This document shows, one piece after another, positions 54,549 through 64,000 of a DNA stretch of 64,000 nucleotides. The notes under the pieces are model-generated. The model was given only the letters and a program-made list of their open reading frames with translations. It had not been told where the DNA came from and ran no database searches. The position numbers were made by a program, and so were the translations under genes. The stretch covers positions 1 to 64,000 of the forward strand of contig DASPNH010000006.1 in NCBI GenBank assembly GCA_035626675.1, given 5' to 3'. The DNA is from DASPNH01 sp035626675. GTDB taxonomy: Bacteria > Desulfobacterota > Binatia > UBA1149 > CAITLU01. Positions within the stretch are counted from its first letter, which is position 1. Every line of letters starts with the position of its first letter.

Positions 54549-55400
54549 ATGACTTTTCGTTCCGATGGTTCGAGCCGAGCGCTCGCGACGCTGACGGGCA
54601 CGCTTGCGGCCATGGTCGTGATGACTTGCGCGCCGGCGCCGGCACGAGCCGGCGCGCATTGCCCGGGGTACAGCATCATCTACTTCTGCGGCGAGCTGAC
54701 CGGCGACTGTCAGGTCACTGCCAGCGATGGCCTGCTGGCACTGAAGATGGCGGTGGGTCAGGTCGCCGAGACCGACCCGGCCGACCTGAGCCTGGACCTC
54801 GACGTCACCGCCGTCGACGCGCTGCGAGTGTTGCGGATCGCCGTCGGCAGCCTTCCGGGCACCCTCAGCTGCAGCAACCAGCGCGGCATCCCTGCGACCG
54901 CGGTCGGCTTCTACAACCAGGAGGGCATTCGGACGGCGGGGGGATTCGCTGCCGGCTGGTACAGCATCGGTGACGACGAGCTGCGCAACTACTTCGTGTT
55001 CGACCTGTCCTCGCTGGACGGCTTCATCACTTCGGGTCTGCTCCATCTGTCGACGGCGCCCGATGTGCAGGTGCCATACAACAGCCCGGACCCGAGCGAG
55101 ACCTACACGGTCTTCGACGTCTCCACACCGATTGCCACGCTCACGGGCGCAGGCGGCACTGCGGCGTTCGCCGATCTCGCAGAAGGCGCCGTCTATGGAA
55201 GCCTTGCCGCCACCAGCTCGCTCGCGCACGTGGCCGACATCGCACTGACGGGCGCGGGACTGGATTTCCTGCGCGAGAACGACGGCATGGTCGCAATCGG
55301 CGGCGCCATCACCACGCTGACCAAGGGCGAGCCCGACGAGTACCTGTTCAATTCGACGCAGGTCACCAACTGGCGTCATCTCGTGTTGTACGTGGAATAG
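54549..55400 (+). CDS. secreted protein with N-terminal dockerin-like repeats
   Basis: The 283-residue protein has a signal peptide (1-35) and a GAGGTG ribosome-binding site before ATG 54549. Two dockerin-like units follow (GDCQVTASDGLLALKMAVG and DLDVTAVDALRVLRIAVG, about 50-105). The C-terminal part (about 115-283) is a beta-rich domain of unknown kind with segments LRNYFVFDLSSLDG and VADIALTGAGLDFL; the first recalls carbohydrate-binding or choice-of-anchor sandwich domains. It follows the DUF1566 gene by 84 bases and may share its promoter. Confidence 0.78.
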   Translation: MTFRSDGSSRALATLTGTLAAMVVMTCAPAPARAGAHCPGYSIIYFCGELTGDCQVTASDGLLALKMAVGQVAETDPADLSLDLDVTAVDALRVLRIAVGSLPGTLSCSNQRGIPATAVGFYNQEGIRTAGGFAAGWYSIGDDELRNYFVFDLSSLDGFITSGLLHLSTAPDVQVPYNSPDPSETYTVFDVSTPIATLTGAGGTAAFADLAEGAVYGSLAATSSLAHVADIALTGAGLDFLRENDGMVAIGGAITTLTKGEPDEYLFNSTQVTNWRHLVLYVE

Positions 55401-55532
55401 GCGCTGCCCGCTGCTCACGTGCCGCCGGCGCCGCGGCGGGCGGTCTGCACCGCGCAATTTTGATTCAGGCGAGGTTTCGATGGACGCTGCCGCGCCGATG
55501 ATGCGCGCCGCGACAGCCGGGGAGGAGAAGCC

Positions 55533-59074
<3,542 letters not shown>

Positions 59075-59090
<16 letters not shown>

Positions 59091-60412
59091 ACGACGAGCA
59101 GGATCAGCGCCCCGAGAACCAGGACGGAAGACCGCCGCGCGAGCACCTGACGGCGCGGCGGCGCGAGCGAGCAGTCCTGGTGTGGGCGGGGCAGGACGGC
59201 CAGCACGCCGACGACTCTCTGGACGAGCTTGCGCTGCTCGGCGACACCGCCGGTCTCGACATCGTCGCCAGGCTCAAGCAGACGCTCAAGCAGCTTTCGG
59301 CCGCCACCCGCATCGGCAAGGGCAAGGTCGAGGAGCTGACCACGCTGGTCAAGGACGAGAAGATCGACGTGGTGGTCTTCGACGATCCGCTGACTCCGGC
59401 GCAGCGCCGCAACCTCGAGAAGGCGCTCGAGATCAAGGTCATCGACCGCAGCCAGCTCATCCTGGACATCTTCGCGCTGCGCGCGCAGACGCGCGCCGGC
59501 AAGCTGCAGGTCGAGCTGGCCCAGCTCCAGTACCTGCTGCCGCGCCTTACGCGGCAGTGGACGCACCTTTCGCGAATCCGCGCCGGCGTGGCCATGCGAG
59601 GCCCTGGTGAAACCCAGCTCGAAAGCGACCGCCGTCAGGTGCGCGTCAAGATCGACAAGCTGCGCGAGCGCCTGGAGGAAGTGGACCGCACCCGGCGCCT
59701 CAACCGCCGCGAGCGCGAGGCGGTGCCGTATCCGACCGTGGCCCTTGTCGGCTACACCAACGCCGGCAAGTCCTCGCTGATGAACCGGCTGACCGAGGCG
59801 GGCGTGTACGTGGCCGATCAGCTCTTCGCCACGCTGGACACGACGGTGCGCCGCCTCGAGCTTCCCGGCGGACGGCCCATCATCCTGGTCGACACCGTCG
59901 GATTCGTCTCCAAGCTTCCGCACGAGCTGGTCGAGGCATTCAAGGGGACGCTCGAGCAGGTCGTGGAGGCCGATCTGATCGTGCACGTGATCGACGCGGC
60001 CGGGCCGGATCGGCAGGCGCGCATCGAGGTCGTCGAATCCATCCTGCAGGAGCTCGGCGCCGCCGCGCAGCCGCGCATCGACGTCTACAACAAGATCGAC
60101 CTGCTCAGGCACGACGGCGGCGCCGCTTCGCTTCCGCCCGGCGCCTTCGGTGTGTCGGCGGTGACGGGCGACGGATGCCAGGAGCTGCTCCAGTCCTTCG
60201 AGGAGACTTTCGCTCCTCGCGAGGAGAAGCTGGCCATCCGCATTCCGCATATGGACGGCCGCACGCGAGCTTGGCTGTACCAGAACGGCCGTGTAGTAGA
60301 GGAAGCCGAAGACGAGAGCGGCACTCGCATCGTCGTGTGGCTCAGCCCTCGGGCCGCCGGCCAGCTCGCCGCCATGATCGGCACCGAAGGATACGAGCTC
60401 CGCCACGCCTGA
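59075..60412 (+). CDS. hflX: GTPase HflX
   Basis: HflX is a ribosome-binding GTPase that splits stalled 70S ribosomes under stress. The 445-residue protein has the N-terminal HflX domain (ATRIGKGKVEEL, DDPLTPAQRRNLEK, RTQILDIFA-like IDRSQLILDIFA), the linker motif MRGPGETQLESDRR, and a G domain with GYTNAGKSSLMN, DTVGFVSKLP and NKIDLL. GTG 59075 lies 16 bases inside dnaE behind GGGAGAAG, implying translational coupling. Confidence 0.95.
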
Positions 60413-60428
60413 CCCATCGGAAAAGACC

Positions 60429-61001
60429 GTGAACGACGGCGCGCTCCTGAACATCCCCAACGCCCTGACGCTCGCGCGCATCCTTGCCGTTCCGCTGTTC
60501 CTGTCCCTCCTGGTCGAGGAGCAGTACAGCGCCGCGTGCCTCGTCTACATGCTTGCGGGCATCACCGATGCGGTCGACGGCATGATCGCGCGCATGTGGG
60601 ACATGCGCACCGAGCTCGGCGCGCACATGGACCCGCTCGCCGACAAGCTGCTCGTGGTCAGCTCGTTCATCGCCCTCGGCATCATGGGCGAGATGCCGCG
60701 GCCGCTGATGATCGTGGTCATCACGCGCGACGTGGTCATCCTCGGCGGCTTCCTGCTGACGGCTGCACTGGTGGGCAAGTCGATGGAGATGGCGCCGTCG
60801 ATCTGGGGCAAGATGACCACGTTCTTCCAGCTACTGTGCGTGTCGCTCGTGCTGCTGGACGTCGCCGACTGGATCGACGTGTGGAACTGGCTTCTCACGG
60901 CCGTCTTCTTAGCAACCGGCGCAGCCAGCTTCGTCTCGGGCAGCGACTACGTGGTGCGCGGGCTGCGATGGTACTCGGCGACGGAGCCGACGAACACCTG
61001 A
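60429..61001 (+). CDS. CDP-alcohol phosphatidyltransferase (PgsA-like)
   Basis: The 190-residue membrane protein carries the family signature as TDAVDG-x2-AR...ELGAHMDPLADK (about 47-75), with all Asp residues of the DG...AR...G...D...D motif. About five hydrophobic segments are present. The N-terminus NIPNALTLARILAVPLF resembles phosphatidylglycerophosphate synthase, so it probably makes a phospholipid head group, but the acceptor alcohol is not certain. GTG 60429 is the start; hflX ends 16 bases upstream. Confidence 0.87.
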   Translation: MNDGALLNIPNALTLARILAVPLFLSLLVEEQYSAACLVYMLAGITDAVDGMIARMWDMRTELGAHMDPLADKLLVVSSFIALGIMGEMPRPLMIVVITRDVVILGGFLLTAALVGKSMEMAPSIWGKMTTFFQLLCVSLVLLDVADWIDVWNWLLTAVFLATGAASFVSGSDYVVRGLRWYSATEPTNT

Positions 61002-61061
61002 TCGTTGCGTCGGTGGCGTCGCCGGCGGCCTTCCGGGTGGTGCAAGGATAGCGGCACGACG

Positions 61062-61820
61062 TCAATTCACGCGGACGAACGCGGCCTGGCACGGATGTCC
61101 CTCGGCATGAAAGTACCGAACCGCTCCATCCCCTGCCACGAAGATCATCGATGACGAGCGCGTGCCGTACTGTCCGGCGTGCACGCAGATCTTCCCGAAC
61201 AGCCCCGGCCCCTGCGCGTCGGCATTTCCTTCGTGGTCGGACAGCACCCGCGCCAGCGCCGGCACCAGAAGTCCCAGCGAGTCCGCGCCTTCGACCAGCG
61301 GCGTCAGCGCCGAGAACTTCTGCGTGGCCGTGGCCAGGCGAGGGCAGCGCGGATCGTTGACGTCGAGGTTGGTCAGCACCGACAACCCGGCGGCGAGCTC
61401 GGTGACGCGCACGCCGCCGTCGCCGTTGTCGACGACGAACGCCTGTTCCAGGTCCGCCACGAACAGGCTGAAGCCGCCGTAGCGCTGCGCTTCGGCCGCG
61501 GTGAGCGTGCGCATCACGCCGGCCGAAGCGGCGGCCAGCGCCTGCATGCACAATGCTCCGCGCGTGATCTCACCGGGTCCGGATGCTGCATGATCAGGGG
61601 AAGGGCGGCGGTTGAGAATGCCGGCCACGCGCGCGCTGCCGTCGGTCCTGGCACCGAGCCAGGTGCCGCCCGATTGCAGATCGAGTCCGGCGATGATGGC
61701 AGAATCGGTTGCCAGCCGTGCAGGCACAGCCGCAGGCCGCGCCAGGAACTCGTCGCGGTTGGCGACGACGATCAGAGGAAAGGCTACCGACACCCCGCGA
61801 TAGACGGCGAGCGTGCACAT
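61062..61820 (-). CDS. NRDE (TANGO2-like) family protein
   Basis: The 252-residue protein has the NRDE motif in VVANRDEFLARP near residue 20, an N-terminal Met-Cys that can expose a nucleophile Cys, and the segments GGTWLGART and ILNRR typical of the family. TANGO2 homologues in animals and fungi affect lipid or haem handling, but the bacterial role is unclear. It converges on the CDP-alcohol transferase gene with 60 bases between. Confidence 0.85.
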   Translation of the reverse strand: MCTLAVYRGVSVAFPLIVVANRDEFLARPAAVPARLATDSAIIAGLDLQSGGTWLGARTDGSARVAGILNRRPSPDHAASGPGEITRGALCMQALAAASAGVMRTLTAAEAQRYGGFSLFVADLEQAFVVDNGDGGVRVTELAAGLSVLTNLDVNDPRCPRLATATQKFSALTPLVEGADSLGLLVPALARVLSDHEGNADAQGPGLFGKICVHAGQYGTRSSSMIFVAGDGAVRYFHAEGHPCQAAFVRVN

Positions 61821-61924
61821 GGGGTGAGCCTAACGAGGGCAAGAGCCCGGTGGAACAGGCAGGGGTGGCGTGTTAGCGTCCGCCACCTTTTTTTCGCGGC
61901 AGCGCGGCGGGCGGGAGTACGACT

Positions 61925-62926
61925 TTGGTTCCAGTGGACGCAGCATTTTCTTCGATCGAAGACGTTCGCAGCCGTCTGGCCGGCCAGAAATACATCTGCG
62001 ACAACAACATCGCCACGGTCGTCTACCTGGCCACGCGCCTGGGAAAGCCGCTGCTGGTCGAAGGCCCGGCCGGCGTCGGCAAGACCGAGCTGGCCAAAGT
62101 CGTGGCCTCCAGCCTGGACGCCAAGCTGATCCGCATGCAGTGCTACGAGGGAATCGACGAGGCCAAGGCCCTGTACGAGTGGGAGTACGCCAAGCAGCTC
62201 CTCTACACGCAGGTCCTCAAGGACAAGATCAGCGAGATCACGGCCGGCGCGGCCACGCTGGCCGAAGCCGTCGACCGCATCACCAGCCAGGACGACGTCT
62301 TCTTTTCCAACCGGTTCATCCTGCCGCGGCCGCTGCTGCAGGCGATCCAGTCGCCCCAGCGCACCATCCTGCTCATCGACGAGATCGACAAGGCCGACGC
62401 CGAGTTCGAGGCATTCCTGCTCGAGATCCTCTCGGACTTCCAGGTCACGGTACCCGAGCTCGGCACCATCGAGGCCGTGCACATCCCGATCGTGGTGCTG
62501 ACCAGCAACAACGCGCGCGAGATGTCGGACGCGCTCAAGCGCCGCTGCCTGCACCTGTACATCGACTTCCCGAGCCCCGAGCTGGAGCTCGAGATCATTC
62601 GCCTGAAGGTGCCCGAGGCCACCGAGAGCCTGGCCGGCGACATCACTTCGCTCATCCAGAACCTGCGCAAGCTGGACCTGAAGAAGCAGCCGAGCATTTC
62701 CGAGACCCTGGACTGGGCCAAGGCGCTCGTGATCATGAACGCCAAGGGGCTCGGCGACGACGTGGTCAAGAGCACGCTCTCGACCATCGCCAAGTACGAA
62801 GGCGACCTTCGCAAGGCCGAGAAGGAGCTGACCACCTTCGTCGACAAGCAGAAGGCTCAGCAGAAGGCCAAGGAGGCAGCCGCTCCGGCGCCTGCCCCTG
62901 CCGATACCAAGGACCTTCTTCATTAA
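61925..62926 (+). CDS. MoxR-family AAA+ ATPase
   Basis: The 333-residue protein has Walker A GPAGVGKTELA, Walker B ILLIDEIDKA, a sensor 1 segment VVLTSNNAREMSD and an arginine-finger region ALKRRCLHLYID, matching MoxR ATPases. These act as chaperones that insert metals or assemble complexes, with a von Willebrand A partner. The partner gene follows 12 bases downstream. TTG 61925 is the start, with CGGGAG 7 bases upstream; GTG 61934 is an alternative. The C-terminal about 25 residues are Lys/Ala/Pro-rich. Confidence 0.9.
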   Translation: MVPVDAAFSSIEDVRSRLAGQKYICDNNIATVVYLATRLGKPLLVEGPAGVGKTELAKVVASSLDAKLIRMQCYEGIDEAKALYEWEYAKQLLYTQVLKDKISEITAGAATLAEAVDRITSQDDVFFSNRFILPRPLLQAIQSPQRTILLIDEIDKADAEFEAFLLEILSDFQVTVPELGTIEAVHIPIVVLTSNNAREMSDALKRRCLHLYIDFPSPELELEIIRLKVPEATESLAGDITSLIQNLRKLDLKKQPSISETLDWAKALVIMNAKGLGDDVVKSTLSTIAKYEGDLRKAEKELTTFVDKQKAQQKAKEAAAPAPAPADTKDLLH

Positions 62927-62938
62927 GAGGAGGGGGAC

Positions 62939-64000
62939 TTGGAAGAACGCATCATCGAGTTCGCCGGGCTGCTCAGGCGCAGCGGCGTTCGCGTCTCCAC
63001 CGCCGAGACGCTCGACGCCCTGCGCGCGGTGCACCTGTCCGGACTGGGCGATCGCGGCTACTTCAAGAACGCGCTGCGCGCGGCGATGGTCAAGCGCACC
63101 ACCGACGTCGCCATCTACGACGAGCTCTTCGACGTGTTCTTCTCGGGCGTCGGCGACCTGGTGCGTGCCAACGCTTCCGCCGCCGGACCGGCCGAAGGCC
63201 TGACCGAAGAGCAGCTTCGCGAGATGCTCGAGCGCCTGGCCAGGATGCTGCAGAGCGGCGAGCTGGACATCTCGGACCTTGCCAAGGCGCTGGCGCTGCA
63301 GGACTCGGGCGAGATCGAGCGCATGCTGCGCGAGCTCATGGAGTCGGGAAAGCTGCCGCGCATGGAGAGCAATTACGTGCCGCCCGGCGTGGGCAAGCAG
63401 ATGCTCGACATGATCGGGGCAGGCGAGGTCCAGGGCGACTTCGACCGCATCCTGGAAGCCATGCGCGAGGACGGCGCCGACGATGGCGAGCTCGACCAGA
63501 TGCGCAAGTACCTGGAGCGGCGCGGCAAGGATCTGAACGATCTGCTCAAAGGCCTGCTGCGCCTCGACAAGGAACAGTCCCACCGCGCCGAGGAGCGCGA
63601 GAAGGACCGCGAGCGCCTGCTCGAGAAGAGCTTCTATTATCTGTCACCGACCGAGATCAAGCAGATGCGCGACGCCGTTTCGGCGCTGGCGCGGCGCCTG
63701 AAGAACGTGATGGCCGTGCGTTACAAGCACGCCAAGCGCGGGCGCCTGGACGTCAAGGGGACGCTGAGGCGCTCGATGGAGTTCGGCGGCGTGCCCTTCC
63801 GCATCCGTTTCGACGACCGCCGGCGCGAGCGCCCCCAGGTCATCATCCTGTGCGACGTCTCCGACTCGGTGCGCAACGTCTCGCGCTTCATGCTGCAGTT
63901 CGTGCACTCCCTGCAGGACATGTACTCGCGCGTGCGAAGCTACGTCTTCGTGGCCGACATCGCCGAGGTGACGCGACTGTTCAAGGACAACGACATCCAG
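62939..64000 (+). CDS. VWA domain (CoxE-like) protein, truncated by window end
   Basis: The frame is open from TTG 62939 to the window end (354 codons, no stop). TTG is preceded by an AGGAGGGG ribosome-binding site. The N-terminal part is helical (about 1-240) and rich in charged heptad-like segments. A von Willebrand A domain begins around residue 295 with the MIDAS motif CDVSDSV (DxSxS type). It is the usual partner of the MoxR ATPase just upstream, as in CoxD-CoxE and RavA-ViaA pairs. The client is unknown because the downstream genes lie outside the window. Confidence 0.85.
   Translation, partial: MEERIIEFAGLLRRSGVRVSTAETLDALRAVHLSGLGDRGYFKNALRAAMVKRTTDVAIYDELFDVFFSGVGDLVRANASAAGPAEGLTEEQLREMLERLARMLQSGELDISDLAKALALQDSGEIERMLRELMESGKLPRMESNYVPPGVGKQMLDMIGAGEVQGDFDRILEAMREDGADDGELDQMRKYLERRGKDLNDLLKGLLRLDKEQSHRAEEREKDRERLLEKSFYYLSPTEIKQMRDAVSALARRLKNVMAVRYKHAKRGRLDVKGTLRRSMEFGGVPFRIRFDDRRRERPQVIILCDVSDSVRNVSRFMLQFVHSLQDMYSRVRSYVFVADIAEVTRLFKDNDIQ

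Overview
The window is GC-rich chromosomal DNA. Its housekeeping gene order (tilS-ftsH-glmM, pdxJ-nnr-tsaE-lysC-cimA, rnc-era-der) resembles deltaproteobacterial chromosomes. It also carries many secreted proteins with Cys-rich repeats, dockerin-like repeats, poly-Thr linkers and CxxCH motifs, as in Myxococcota, Desulfobacterota and Candidatus Binatota. I favour a Binatota-like or deltaproteobacterial lineage. This is an inference from gene content; no rRNA or tRNA gene is visible. I also see no CRISPR array, prophage or intact insertion sequence.

Layout. 1-204: palindromic repeats. 205-6118 (minus): a three-gene secreted-protein operon (beta-helix protein, five-haem cytochrome c, single-CxxCH protein) whose members share one unusual Cys-rich domain. 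6239-11409: an unknown membrane-anchored protein, divergent from tilS-ftsH-glmM. 11410-12591: an accessory insertion holding an orphan domain fragment and a dockerin-like secreted protein. 12788-23853 (plus): a compact, overlapping housekeeping run: pdxJ, nnr, tsaE fused in frame to lysC, cimA, cysteine desulfurase, mnmA, mtaB, rnc, era. 23854-26567: der and a lipoprotein, flanked by two families of palindromic repeats. 26568-29494: a B12-binding radical SAM protein and a secreted protein. 29646-32147 (minus): trypsin-like protease and gamma-carbonic anhydrase. 32383-35404: guaB-guaA. 35590-44219: an accessory block of large secreted proteins (beta-propellers, poly-Thr linkers, Cys-rich repeats, dockerin-like and possible cohesin-like modules). 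44220-47320: rearranged leader DNA, an MFS transporter and a polytopic membrane protein. 47608-49743: HNH endonuclease-type protein. 49831-53449 (minus): a class A penicillin-binding protein apparently fused to a WD40-type propeller, interrupted by a frame change. 53748-55400: two small dockerin-like secreted proteins. 55533-61001: dnaE-hflX-CDP-alcohol phosphatidyltransferase. 61062-64000: an NRDE protein, then a MoxR AAA+ ATPase with its VWA partner, which is cut by the window end.

How the genes fit together. The core genes cover cell-wall precursor synthesis and membrane quality control (glmM, ftsH), Asp- and isoleucine-pathway entry (lysC, cimA), tRNA modification (tilS, tsaE, mnmA with its sulfur donor desulfurase, mtaB), ribosome assembly (era, der, hflX, rnc), purine synthesis (guaB, guaA) and replication (dnaE). 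Between these blocks sit modular secreted proteins that reuse four domain types: a helical Cys-rich domain, a C-terminal beta-rich domain ending in a conserved Cys-Trp segment, dockerin-like repeats, and Cys-rich CDDGN repeats. This suggests a large cell-surface or exported protein repertoire. The strongest leads are the PBP/propeller chimera, the TsaE-LysC fusion, the dockerin/cohesin-like set, the shared-domain cytochrome operon, and a leader sequence duplicated and partly inverted 4.2 kb apart.
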